Of a stretch of DNA of 64,000 nucleotides, positions 42,366-50,312 are shown one piece after another. The notes under the pieces are model-generated. The model had not been told where the DNA came from. It worked only from the letters and a program-made list of their open reading frames with translations, and ran no database searches. Origin of the DNA: Aquariibacter albus (lineage in GTDB: Bacteria > Pseudomonadota > Gammaproteobacteria > Burkholderiales > Burkholderiaceae_C). A program made the position numbers and the translations under genes. Each line of letters opens with the position of its first letter. Within the stretch, counting starts at the first letter, position 1. The stretch spans positions 1,240,001 to 1,304,000 of the forward strand of contig NZ_JACIVI010000001.1 of NCBI RefSeq assembly GCF_014145335.1, written 5' to 3'.

Positions 42366-42998
42366 ATGACTGACCCAATGGTTGACGCGCTGAGGCGCAT
42401 CGTTGAAGCGAATGGTGGCGCCACAGCCGTCGCTGACAAGATCGAAGTCAACGATCAGACCATCTACCAAATCCTGAAAGGCGTGCGCCTGCCGTCGGGC
42501 CGGCCGAAAGGCGTCGGGCCCGCGCTGCGCGCCAAGCTCGACGAGCACTACCCCGGCTGGCGTCTCCCCACCCACACCGCCCAGGCCCACCAGCAGGTGG
42601 GCGATTTCGGGCAGATGGCGGTGGCCGGGGCCGGCCAGGCTCACCCGCTGAAACTGTACGAATTTACAGTTCCTCCACTGATTGAGTGGGGGGAGCTGAT
42701 GAAAACCAAGGTCTTGCCGCCGGCCTTCCGCCTGGTGGCCAACGACGACGCGCTGGCGCCCAAGATCCTGCGGGGCACCGGCCTGATCATGGCCGCCGGG
42801 CACAGCGCCCAGCCTGGCCAGGTGATCCTGGTGCAGCGCGGCAACGGCGAGCGCCACCTGCGGCGCTACGCCGTGGGTGCCGACCAAGCCTGGCGCGCCC
42901 GCGCCCCCAACGAGGACTTCCCCACCTACGACAGCGCCGACGACCCCGACATGACCCTGCTGGCCGTGCTGCGCTGGATCGACGCCGAGGGCTATTGA
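42366..42998 (+). CDS. CI-like prophage repressor without S24 catalytic serine
   Basis: A 210-aa repressor. The N-terminal HTH (GGATAVADKIEVNDQTIYQI) is followed by a linker and an S24/LexA-like C-terminal domain (VANDDALAPKILRGTGLIMA, GQVILVQRGNGERHLRRYAV). The nucleophilic Ser position (normally in DSM) is Ala. The fold could still mediate dimers, but RecA-stimulated autocleavage is not expected, so induction may need an antirepressor. Transcribed away from the operators it should bind. Confidence 0.85.
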   Translation: MTDPMVDALRRIVEANGGATAVADKIEVNDQTIYQILKGVRLPSGRPKGVGPALRAKLDEHYPGWRLPTHTAQAHQQVGDFGQMAVAGAGQAHPLKLYEFTVPPLIEWGELMKTKVLPPAFRLVANDDALAPKILRGTGLIMAAGHSAQPGQVILVQRGNGERHLRRYAVGADQAWRARAPNEDFPTYDSADDPDMTLLAVLRWIDAEGY

Positions 42999-43453
42999 TG
43001 CCGGGGCTCAGCCACGCGCAGGCGCGCGCCTTGATGGCGCTTCACAAGACGGGGTGCCCTCCCGAGAGCTGGCGGCAGCACCGCACGCACCGTGGTGTGT
43101 CCACGCTCGAGTTCGGTGTCGTGGACGGCGACGGGGCCACCATCCCCGGCATGCACGTGCAGTGCATGGCCACCACCAAGCCCAGGCTGACAACCATCGC
43201 CTGGAAGATCACCCTGTTTCAGGCTGATGGAGCCCATCTGCTCCGGGTCTATCAAATCGACAATCCAGGCCTTACGGGCATGCGCCCTGGGGACCATGAT
43301 TTCCCGCACGAGCACATCGGCGAGCCCCGTCAGCCGGACGACCCAGCCTGGCAATCCATCGGGTTCAACGGCATGCTTGACGTGTTCTGCCAGCGCTGCG
43401 CCCTGACGCTGGATGGAACCGTTCCTGACCCAACCGCCTACCCACTGCGATGA
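42998..43453 (+). CDS. Unknown accessory protein, coupled to repressor
   Basis: A 151-aa protein coupled to the repressor by a TGATG overlap and to the next gene by ATGA. It has a beta-rich middle and the motif HDFPHEHIGEP with several His, plus VFCQRCALTLDG. Could be the toxic half of a pair with the following DUF1828-like protein; no family is recognised with certainty. Confidence 0.55.
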   Translation: MPGLSHAQARALMALHKTGCPPESWRQHRTHRGVSTLEFGVVDGDGATIPGMHVQCMATTKPRLTTIAWKITLFQADGAHLLRVYQIDNPGLTGMRPGDHDFPHEHIGEPRQPDDPAWQSIGFNGMLDVFCQRCALTLDGTVPDPTAYPLR

Positions 43454-44217
43454 ACTGCTCACTGCTACCCGACCTCATTGGCATGCGCTGCGAGCCGCAG
43501 GCCATGCGAGATGGATCGCTCTGCGCCGCGGTGGTCACCCCGTTCCGCTTCTTCGACGGTGACGGGATGAGCCTCTTCGCGTTCAGCGTCGGTGACACCG
43601 TGCACCTCAGCGATGAAGGCATGACCTTGTCGTGGCTGCTTGGCTTGGGGCACCGCCTGGACGACCGTCGCGCCTGGAAACCCCTGCGAGCGGCGCTGGC
43701 GCCGTACCACGTGACCTTGAACGACGACGGCGTCGTCGAAGTGTTGGCGCCCACTGCGCAGGCCCCATCCGCCTTTGCCCGCATGGTTTCTGGCCTGCTG
43801 GCTTTGGACGCCTGGGCACGCTCAGCGAACGGAACGGGCGCCTCGACAAGCAACACCCTGCGCGAAGAAGCGGCCCTCTACTTGCGCGCCTGGCGCCCGG
43901 CCAGCCCGCTGCTGGACGACCCGGAGCCACTGCTGGGCCTCAGCGGCTCGGAACACAGCTTCGCTTTCAGGATGGGCAACGAGTACATCGATGCCATCGG
44001 AAGCGCACCTGCCGCGAGCAGTGCCGAGCTGCGCAAGCTCGTGGACGTGCGCGGCTCCGAGTTGAACGCCAGCGTGCAGATCCGCGTGATCGTTGACGAC
44101 CGCACCGCCCCGGAGCGCGCCGCGACCGAGGTGTCCATCTTGGGCCGCTTCGCCAAGGCATGGCCCATGTCGCGCCTGATCAGGGCCGCGGCGGAGCCAT
44201 CGGCGGCTGTGCACTGA
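43450..44217 (+). CDS. DUF1828-like protein
   Basis: A 255-aa protein. Residues ~28-100 (FRFFDGDGMSLFAFSVGDTV, HLSDEGMTLSWLLGL, PYHVTLNDDGVVEVLAP) match the DUF1828 pattern; the C-terminal half resembles its partner region. DUF1828 proteins are frequent in prophages and mobile elements with unknown, possibly toxin-antitoxin-like roles. Expressed from the repressor transcript, hence active in the lysogen. Confidence 0.65.
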   Translation: MNCSLLPDLIGMRCEPQAMRDGSLCAAVVTPFRFFDGDGMSLFAFSVGDTVHLSDEGMTLSWLLGLGHRLDDRRAWKPLRAALAPYHVTLNDDGVVEVLAPTAQAPSAFARMVSGLLALDAWARSANGTGASTSNTLREEAALYLRAWRPASPLLDDPEPLLGLSGSEHSFAFRMGNEYIDAIGSAPAASSAELRKLVDVRGSELNASVQIRVIVDDRTAPERAATEVSILGRFAKAWPMSRLIRAAAEPSAAVH

Positions 44218-44439
44218 CATGCGGCCCGCAGCGCCAGAAGCCTTGCACCGCTCTACTGGCCGTGCTGGGGGACGACGCCTCGGTCTACCGGCAGCGCCTG
44301 GCGGAGTTGCACAGCGCGGCGTCTGCCAATGCCGCACCGACCGGTTTGGCCGAGACCCACGATTTCGCCGGTAAGCCAGCCGGCGCAGGCGCAAAAGCCG
44401 GATCACAGGCTGTGCCGCATGCCCAGGGAGGGGCGCCCG

Positions 44440-45357
44440 ATGACTGAAAACACCCGCCTGGTGCCGGGGCTGGACCTCGACGACACATCCCGCCCGCCCT
44501 GGGCGCGGCTGATGAGTGGTGGGCTCACCGTCGAAGCAGGGCAGGAGAACAAGGTCTGGCGCGGGCAACTGCAGGTGCCGGGCAGCACCGAGTCTTGCGT
44601 GCCCGCGGTTGTGAAGTGGATGAACAACCAGCCCAAGGTCGCCATCGAGCTGGCCTGCGCGCTGGCGGCGGCCGAACTCAAGCTCGACGTGCCCCGCGGC
44701 GTGGTGGTGCTGGCCGAACGCGACCAGTTACCCGGCCTGCCCGTCAGGGCCAAGCCGCTGCCCAACACGCAGGACTTCCTGTGCTTCGGAAGCGTGCACC
44801 AGTGGCCCGACGACAGCGCCGTGCGCATGCTCGACGACGCGGCGGCCGAGGAACACACCTGGCGCCGGCTGTGCGAGATGCCGGCCGCAGCACCGGGCGC
44901 CGCCTGGGACGAACTGGTGGCCAACGCCGACCGCCACACCGGCAACCTGATCTTCGACGGCCACCGCTACTGGTTCATCGACCACGAACTGGCGCTGCAG
45001 CCGCTGGCCCAGGTGATCCGCCGCTGGGCGGTGCAGGCCAACCGCCAGCGCGTGCTGGAGCATCGCGCCCGGGGCAACGAGCTGGCCGCCCAGCTGGCGC
45101 GCCGCCGGCCGTCCGATCATGGCCTGCAGGGCCAGCCGGCCAAGTTCCAGAAGGCGGGCCAGCGCCTCGGCCTGCTGGCCGACCGGATGCGGCAATGGCA
45201 CACGGGCTACCCGCCCGTCGATGACATCTGGCCCATGGCCGAAGTAGTATTGCGCGGCATCGCAGCCCGCCTGGAGCCGCTGGCCCTCATGGTCAACGAG
45301 CGGTTGGGCGTGCGTGAAGGCGCCTCACTGTGGAACTCCTCGCCCCCCAACAACTGA
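44440..45357 (+). CDS. HipA-like kinase-fold protein
   Basis: A 305-aa protein. DELVANADRHTGNLIFDGHR followed by YWFIDHELAL carries the N-x-D-R-H...N...D-H catalytic and metal-binding pattern of HipA-type (HipA_2) kinases. The N-terminal part contains a likely nucleotide-binding segment (VVKWMNNQPKVAIELACALA). ATG 44440 with AGGGAGGGG upstream. The gene overlaps the next by 28 nt, so both act together. HipA toxins phosphorylate translation factors; the target here is unknown. No HTH antitoxin (HipB) is adjacent. Confidence 0.75.
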   Translation: MTENTRLVPGLDLDDTSRPPWARLMSGGLTVEAGQENKVWRGQLQVPGSTESCVPAVVKWMNNQPKVAIELACALAAAELKLDVPRGVVVLAERDQLPGLPVRAKPLPNTQDFLCFGSVHQWPDDSAVRMLDDAAAEEHTWRRLCEMPAAAPGAAWDELVANADRHTGNLIFDGHRYWFIDHELALQPLAQVIRRWAVQANRQRVLEHRARGNELAAQLARRRPSDHGLQGQPAKFQKAGQRLGLLADRMRQWHTGYPPVDDIWPMAEVVLRGIAARLEPLALMVNERLGVREGASLWNSSPPNN

Positions 45358-46250
45358 TCCCACCCGCTGCCGGCGTGGCCGCGGCCCGTGCGCCGCTGGT
45401 CGCCCGCTACCGCCCGGTGCTGTGGGAGCCGCTGCCCGGCACTGGCGAGAAGCTGCTGGCGCTGCTGGCCGTGCAGGCGCACGAGACCACCGCCCTGGCC
45501 CTGACGGCAGCCACGCACAGCATCATCAGCGCCCGGCGCCTGCGCCAGCTGCTGGGTGCACAGCGCGGCAACTCCGCCCACGGCGTGCTGCGCGAGTGCG
45601 CCGACTACATGACCCAGCGCCAGCAGGCCGGCCTGCCCATCGACGAGCTGCGCCCGCTGTTCAAGAGCTTCGAGATGGGGCCGGTGATGGTGGCCCGGGG
45701 CTGGAGCGTCGACCAGCTGCTCGACGCCGCCGTGCGCAGCGTCAGCGTGTTCGGCTCGGCCGACGAGATCATCGAAGAATCCGAGCCGGCCAACGCCCGC
45801 CACTCCGTGCGCACCGGTGAATTCCTGACCCTGCTGCGCCGCATCTTCGTTGGCGCTGACCAGGCCAACGCCAGTCGCTTCGAAGTGCCGCTGAGCAGCT
45901 CGGGCGAAGCACCTGAGGTGGTCATTGATTACGCCAACGGGCCGCTGGCCGTGCAGGTCACCAGCTTGCCCAGCACGCGCCGCCAGGCCCAGCGCACCGA
46001 CCAGGAAGCCAAGAGCAAGATGCTGGAGTTGGATATGGCGCGCGACCACATGGGTGGCAACAACTTCGCCGGCACCCTGCTGTTCAACACCGACGCGCTG
46101 GCCGAAGGCGCCAGCGCCGAGGCGCGCGAACACGCCCTGGCTGCACGCGATCAGCTCAGCCGCGTGGCCCGCTACCGCGGCCTGCACATTCTGGAGGCGC
46201 CCACGCCGTCAGCGGCCGCGCGCCTGCTGGAGCAGCCGCTGCCGATCTGA
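45330..46250 (+). CDS. Partner protein of the HipA-like kinase
   Basis: A 306-aa protein from a GTG inside the end of the kinase gene. The first half is helical (LVARYRPVLWEPLPGTGEKL, ISARRLRQLLGAQRGNSAHG). The second half is alpha/beta with repeated charged stretches (VVIDYANGPLAVQVTSLPST, DQEAKSKMLELDMARDHMGG). No family recognised. The tight overlap suggests it modulates, recruits substrate for, or neutralises the kinase. Confidence 0.65.
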   Translation: MELLAPQQLIPPAAGVAAARAPLVARYRPVLWEPLPGTGEKLLALLAVQAHETTALALTAATHSIISARRLRQLLGAQRGNSAHGVLRECADYMTQRQQAGLPIDELRPLFKSFEMGPVMVARGWSVDQLLDAAVRSVSVFGSADEIIEESEPANARHSVRTGEFLTLLRRIFVGADQANASRFEVPLSSSGEAPEVVIDYANGPLAVQVTSLPSTRRQAQRTDQEAKSKMLELDMARDHMGGNNFAGTLLFNTDALAEGASAEAREHALAARDQLSRVARYRGLHILEAPTPSAAARLLEQPLPI

Positions 46251-46429
46251 TCGATTCAGCCGGAACCAGCGAAGTACTGCTCGACTGCAGCGTTAACCCT
46301 GCTCACGCTGCGGCGCAGCAATGTGGCACACTATTTGCCTGCACATAGCAGAGACGGCTGCCTTTCGGGTGACATATAACAGGACGCCTCGACGTCCGAC
46401 CCGACTGGCGGCCAACTTTTCGGGCTCCG

Positions 46430-47056
46430 ATGCTCAGCTACGCGATCCTCATCGACGGCGGCTTCGCCAAACGCAAGATCGGGACGGCCAAGGCACCCGC
46501 GACCGCCGAGAGCTTCCGAAGCCTGGTTGCCCAACTGCAGCAGCATGAAGCCCTGGCCGGGATGCGCATGCACCGGGTCTACTACTACGACTCGATGCCG
46601 CTTGAAACGGCCCACCAGAAACCGCTGGGCGGCGAGCTGGTGGAGTTCGGGGCCTCACCTACCGCAGCCAGGGCGCGCAATCTCTTCGAGCAGTTGGCCC
46701 AACTGCCGTTCATGGCCTTGCGCCTGGGCGAGCTGGCGTTCCAGGGCTGGGAGCTCAGCGCCAAGAAGCTCGGCAACGCCGTCGGCCCCTCCGTCGAAGT
46801 CAAGCCCGACGACCTGCGTCCGCAGATCACACAGAAGGGCGTGGACATGCGCATCGGCATGGACATCGCCGCCTTGACCCTGAAGCGGCAGGTGCAGGTG
46901 ATCGTGCTGGTCACGGGCGACAGCGACTTTGTGCCGGCCATGAAGTTTGCGCGGCGAGAAGGCGCCCACCTCTATCTGTGCCCTCTAGGGCAACGGGTGA
47001 AGCCTTCGATGCTGGAGCACAGCGACCTGTGCTTCGACTTGCCCCCCGCGAACTGA
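46430..47056 (+). CDS. NYN-domain (PIN-like) ribonuclease
   Basis: A 208-aa protein of the LabA/NYN type. Acidic active-site residues lie in AILIDGGFAKRK (about 8), ITQKGVDMRIGMDIAALT (about 138-146) and VTGDSDFVPAMKFA (about 164). Such proteins are metal-dependent RNases. It has its own ~180-bp upstream region with ACATATAAC near 46371 and a terminator downstream, so it is a separate unit. It may be an accessory defence or regulatory RNase. Confidence 0.8.
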   Translation: MLSYAILIDGGFAKRKIGTAKAPATAESFRSLVAQLQQHEALAGMRMHRVYYYDSMPLETAHQKPLGGELVEFGASPTAARARNLFEQLAQLPFMALRLGELAFQGWELSAKKLGNAVGPSVEVKPDDLRPQITQKGVDMRIGMDIAALTLKRQVQVIVLVTGDSDFVPAMKFARREGAHLYLCPLGQRVKPSMLEHSDLCFDLPPAN

Positions 47057-47068
47057 TCACGTGCCACC

Positions 47069-47092
47069 AGCCCGCCTGCGCGCGGGCTTTTT
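47069..47092 (+). terminator. Terminator of the NYN gene
   Basis: AGCCCGC-6 nt-GCGGGCT followed by a T-run, 13 nt after the stop codon. Confidence 0.8.
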
Positions 47093-47104
47093 CACGCCAG
47101 GGGC

Positions 47105-47422
47105 TCAGGCTGGAACAGCCTCGGGAGCGCGCATCACGCGCAGCGGGTGATCGCGCAGGCGCAGCTCCGCCGCGTGGCGGTCGAAGTTGGCCTGCATGCG
47201 CAGCCACAGGCCGGCATCGCCGCCGCGGTCGCGGCCCAGCCAAGCCTCGATGCGCAGCGCCATCTCGGGCGAGACCGCCGCGCGCCCGTTGAGCACACGC
47301 GACAGCGTGGCGCGCGTCACATCCAGCTGCGCGGCAGCCTCGGTCACGGTCAAGCCCAGCGCAGGCAGCACGTCCTCGCGGAGGATGGCGCCGGGGTGCG
47401 GATGATGCAGATGCGTGTCCAT
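47105..47422 (-). CDS. higA: HigA-family antitoxin
   Basis: A 105-aa HTH protein with the HigA signature (HPHPGAILREDVLPALGLTV, TEAAAQLDVTRATLSRVLNG, PEMALRIEAWLG). It binds and neutralises HigB and represses the pair. It follows the toxin gene with an 11-nt gap, the usual toxin-first order of higBA. Confidence 0.88.
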   Translation of the reverse strand: MDTHLHHPHPGAILREDVLPALGLTVTEAAAQLDVTRATLSRVLNGRAAVSPEMALRIEAWLGRDRGGDAGLWLRMQANFDRHAAELRLRDHPLRVMRAPEAVPA

Positions 47423-47433
47423 GGTCTCAGCCC

Positions 47434-47715
47434 TCAGTGGTAGTCCAGGTAATCGACGAGCACCACATTGGCACCCTCGAAGCGGAAGGTCAGCCGCCAG
47501 TTGCCGCTGACCGACACAGCCCAATGCCCGGCCAGCGCCCCCTTGAGCGGGTGCAGGCCCCAGCCCGGCAGGCCCATGTCGCCAGGCGCAGCTGCGGCAT
47601 CCAGCGCCCGCAGCAGGCGGCCCAGCCGCGGCGCGTGCTGCGCCTGCACGCCCGCCGTGCTGCCGGTCTCGAAGAACTGCCTCAGGCCCTTGTGCTGGAA
47701 GGTCTTGATCGTCAC
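47434..47715 (-). CDS. higB: HigB/RelE-family toxin
   Basis: A 93-aa ribosome-dependent mRNA endonuclease of the plasmid-maintenance killer type (IKTFQHKGLRQFFETGSTAG, WAVSVSGNWRLTFRFEGANV, LVDYLDYH at the end). Start is GTG 47715. A TATACA-like -10 lies just upstream (47725-47730 on the minus strand). Stabilises the prophage by addiction and may act in abortive infection. Confidence 0.85.
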   Translation of the reverse strand: MTIKTFQHKGLRQFFETGSTAGVQAQHAPRLGRLLRALDAAAAPGDMGLPGWGLHPLKGALAGHWAVSVSGNWRLTFRFEGANVVLVDYLDYH

Positions 47716-47786
47716 GCGGTGAAGTGTATAGCGTAGCGATACGCAGCACAACGGCCAACCCTTCCCGCACCTCAACCCCGAAGAAA

Positions 47787-47827
47787 TCTAACGTTTCGCT
47801 TGACTCATAGGCTAACGTTTCGCTAGA
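47787..47827. promoter_or_regulatory. Two repressor-like operator sites
   Basis: TCTAACG-TTT-CGCTTGA (47787-47803) and GCTAACG-TTT-CGCTAGA (47811-47827), centres 24 bp apart. They match the switch operator TCTAACG-TTT-CGTTAGA at 42293 read on the other strand. They lie between divergent higB and the pentapeptide-repeat gene, 54 bp before the latter's start. They probably put the early operon under the prophage repressor; HigA binding is the alternative. Confidence 0.75.
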
Positions 47828-47880
47828 GTAAGCCCGCGCCCCAAGACAACGCCGCGACGGCGGGGGTGAGGGAGACGGGG

Positions 47881-48588
47881 ATGCCGAAGATCACCATCCG
47901 CCACCGCGGGTCCGACGAGGCGCTGTTCGAGCACGAAGTCACCGACGAGCAGCAGGCCTGCGGCATCGCGATGCGCGTGACGCTGGAGGCCGCCACCAAG
48001 GCCGCCACCAAGGCCCGCGCGAACCTGGCCGGCGCGGACCTGGCCTACGCGGACCTGGCCGGCGTGAACCTGGCCGGCGCGAACCTGGCCGGCGCGGACC
48101 TGGCCGGCGCGGACCTGGCCGGCGCGGACCTGGTCGGCGCGAACCTGGCCGGCGCGGACATGGCCGGCGCGGACATGGCCGGCGCGAACCTGGCCGGCGC
48201 GAACCTGGCCGGCGCGGACCTGGCCTACGCGGACCTGGCCTACGCGGACCTGGCCGGCGCGGACCTGGCCGGCGCGAACCTGGCCGGCGCGAACCTGGCC
48301 GGCGCGGACCTGGGCGGCAGTTTGAAGCTTGTGGGTCTTCGCCCTTGCCTGCATATCGGGCCCATCGGCTCTCGCGCAGCAACCCTGACGCTTTGGCTCA
48401 CTGACCAAGGGCCGCGGGTTCAGACAGGCTGCTTCTTTGGAACGCGCGCTGCGTTTGAGGCGGCGGTGGCCGATGAGCATGGTGACGGCTGCCACGGGCG
48501 CGAGTACGGCGCTGCGCTGGCGCTGCTGGATGCGCACATCGAGCACTGGGCGCCGCCGGCGACCCAAACCGCTGTTGGGGCCGCGTGA
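47881..48588 (+). CDS. Pentapeptide-repeat protein
   Basis: A 235-aa protein. After ~45 residues come 20 contiguous pentapeptides of the A(D/N)LAG type, forming a right-handed quadrilateral beta-helix. About 90 C-terminal residues follow (TLWLTDQGPRVQTGCFFGTR, YGAALALLDAHIEHW). Some pentapeptide proteins mimic DNA and bind gyrase; here that is only a possibility. First gene of the early operon, directly after the operator pair. Confidence 0.85.
   Translation: MPKITIRHRGSDEALFEHEVTDEQQACGIAMRVTLEAATKAATKARANLAGADLAYADLAGVNLAGANLAGADLAGADLAGADLVGANLAGADMAGADMAGANLAGANLAGADLAYADLAYADLAGADLAGANLAGANLAGADLGGSLKLVGLRPCLHIGPIGSRAATLTLWLTDQGPRVQTGCFFGTRAAFEAAVADEHGDGCHGREYGAALALLDAHIEHWAPPATQTAVGAA
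48019..48318 (+). repeat. 15-bp tandem array encoding pentapeptides (20 units)
   Basis: Twenty near-identical 15-bp units of the form GCG(G/A)ACCTGGCCGGC. Nucleotide identity is higher than the protein needs, indicating recent expansion by slippage. Confidence 0.92.
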
Positions 48589-48962
48589 AGGCCCCGGCAT
48601 GTGCGGATGCCGAACGCGCCCGCGCCACCGCCTGGTGGCAGCGGCCTGGCAGCGAGCAAATCCGCGAGGAAGCCTTCAACGAGGCCTACGACTGTGCCCG
48701 TGCAGGCCTGGCCGCCGGCGCGCCGGCCACCCAGGCCCTGCTGGGCGAGCTGGTGCTGGAAGGCGATGACGACCTGGACATGCTGATGGCCGCCATGCGT
48801 CACGCAGTGCGCGGCGACATGCAGCGAGCCGGGGTGATGGTCACGCTCCTCACCGGAGCGGTGCTGCAGCGGCATGCGGCGCTGGCCGCCGACCTGGTCG
48901 TGATGCAGGCCGAGGCCGCGAGCGCCGTATTGGCGAGCGCAGAAAGCGGTGTGGCTCCGTGA
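48585..48962 (+). CDS. Early phage protein, unknown
   Basis: A 125-aa helical protein (AFNEAYDCARAGLAAGAPAT, LDMLMAAMRHAVRGDMQRAG) from a GTG overlapping the previous stop. Part of the chain of small early genes with 4-nt overlaps. No family recognised. Confidence 0.6.
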   Translation: MKAPACADAERARATAWWQRPGSEQIREEAFNEAYDCARAGLAAGAPATQALLGELVLEGDDDLDMLMAAMRHAVRGDMQRAGVMVTLLTGAVLQRHAALAADLVVMQAEAASAVLASAESGVAP

Positions 48963-49183
48963 GCAAGCTTCTTCCCCATGACGGTCCGCCCCACGAGCCG
49001 GCCGAGACCTTCGATCCTGGCGTTTCGGCCTGGCTGAGCGACGCGGCCCTGCAGGGCTTGGTGGCCGATGACGAGCAGGGCCCGCGCACCTTGGTCCATC
49101 TGGTGGACGCCATGATCTGGGCCGCCTTCGCAGCCGGCCTGGTGTGGTGCCTTGTGGAATTCTTTACCGGGATCACGCGATGA
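48959..49183 (+). CDS. Small early membrane protein
   Basis: A 74-aa protein with an acidic N-terminus and one C-terminal membrane helix (MIWAAFAAGLVWCLVEFF). Overlaps both neighbours. Possibly a host-takeover or exclusion peptide; function unknown. Confidence 0.6.
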   Translation: MSKLLPHDGPPHEPAETFDPGVSAWLSDAALQGLVADDEQGPRTLVHLVDAMIWAAFAAGLVWCLVEFFTGITR

Positions 49184-49389
49184 GCCTGAACCATCAATCA
49201 CCTCGGCGCGATGAGCTTACCTACCGCCACCCGCGCACGCTGGTGGAGGCCTTCGGGCCCGATGCGCGCACGGCGTGTGCGATCGAGACGCCCAGCGACG
49301 ACGCACTTGGCGCGGCCAAGGCGCTGACCCACTGGCTGTGCGTGCTGTCGATGGCCTTGACCGCTGCTTTGGTGTGGGTGCTGGCATGA
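49180..49389 (+). CDS. Small early membrane protein
   Basis: A 69-aa protein with a charged N-terminus (LNHQSPRRDELTYRHPRTLV) and one C-terminal membrane helix (WLCVLSMALTAALVWVLA). Same layout as the preceding gene product, so they may form a pair. ATG overlaps the previous stop. Confidence 0.6.
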   Translation: MSLNHQSPRRDELTYRHPRTLVEAFGPDARTACAIETPSDDALGAAKALTHWLCVLSMALTAALVWVLA

Positions 49390-49769
49390 GTGTTCACCTG
49401 CAATGCCTGACCGACGAGGAGCCGCTTCGCCGCGCCTACCAGGAGCAGCACGAGCTCAGCAGCACTGCGCTGGAGATTGAGCTGCGCCGGCGCCTCGAAG
49501 CGCGGATCGACAGCCCCGACCTGCCCGCCGGCCTGGCGCCGCTGCTCGACGGCTACGACTTCGACAAGACGAAGGACCTGGAGCTCATCGGTGCCGCGCT
49601 GGCCTTCGCCGAGAAGAACGACCTGGACGCCGCGCAGCGCCTGCTGGACGCCTGCGCCGACGCCGACCTCTACGAGCCCGCCGACCTGAAGCGCGAGCTG
49701 GACCGCCTGGCCGAACTTGAGCGCCAGATCAACGACGGCGAGCTGGTCGCCGCAATCCCCACTGCCTGA
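49386..49769 (+). CDS. Early phage protein, helical, unknown
   Basis: A 127-aa acidic helical protein (YQEQHELSSTALEIELRRRL, LIGAALAFAEKNDLDAAQRL). Overlaps the previous gene by 4 nt. No family recognised. Confidence 0.6.
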   Translation: MSVHLQCLTDEEPLRRAYQEQHELSSTALEIELRRRLEARIDSPDLPAGLAPLLDGYDFDKTKDLELIGAALAFAEKNDLDAAQRLLDACADADLYEPADLKRELDRLAELERQINDGELVAAIPTA

Positions 49770-49784
49770 GAAGGAGGCCTTCAC

Positions 49785-50312
49785 GTGTTCCCGTTGACCC
49801 TCACGCTGCACAGCAGCGAGCAACTCCACGCGGTGCTGTGCGCGCTGCAACCCTTGCTGGACGCCCAGGCGCAGGTCCTTGCGAAAGGCGCGGAACCGGC
49901 CGCGGAGGTCGCCGCCGCGCCGGTGGAAAAGCCGCAGAGCCGGAGCGAGACCAAGCGCGCCCAAGCGCTGAAGGCCTCTGCCCCCGGCCCCGCCGAGCCG
50001 ACCAGCCCGCCTGCCCCTACCTCGCCTACTGCCGGGGCGGCGGCGGCCGCTGCGCCCGAGAAGACGGCCGCCGCCTGCGACCCCACTGCCGCACCTGCGG
50101 CAGCCGAACCCCCGCCCTCGACTGCTGCGGCTGAGCCGGTGGCCTACGACGCGGTCAAGCAGCGCATCAACGCGCTGGCCAAGACCCACCGCGAGCATGT
50201 GATCGACACCCTGTCGGCTTTCGGCGTGCGCACCGGACAGAACCTGAAGGTGGAGCAGTACGCCGCCTTCCTGGCCGCCCTCAACCAGCTGCCCGAGGAG
50301 GTGACGGCATGA
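49785..50312 (+). CDS. Early phage protein with Ala/Pro-rich linker
   Basis: A 175-aa protein. A short N-terminal beta segment (PLTLTLHSSEQLHAVLCALQ) and a disordered Ala/Pro linker (about 35-115) precede a folded C-terminal ~60 residues (VKQRINALAKTHREHVIDTL, SAFGVRTGQNLKVEQ). GTG start after a strong GAAGGAGG. The C-terminal fold resembles proteins encoded beside phage recombination nucleases. It overlaps the DUF2800 gene. Confidence 0.6.
   Translation: MFPLTLTLHSSEQLHAVLCALQPLLDAQAQVLAKGAEPAAEVAAAPVEKPQSRSETKRAQALKASAPGPAEPTSPPAPTSPTAGAAAAAAPEKTAAACDPTAAPAAAEPPPSTAAAEPVAYDAVKQRINALAKTHREHVIDTLSAFGVRTGQNLKVEQYAAFLAALNQLPEEVTA

Noticed and set aside
48019..48318. Regular 15-bp repeats as a CRISPR-like array
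   Set aside because: Units are contiguous without spacers and translate into pentapeptides; no cas genes.
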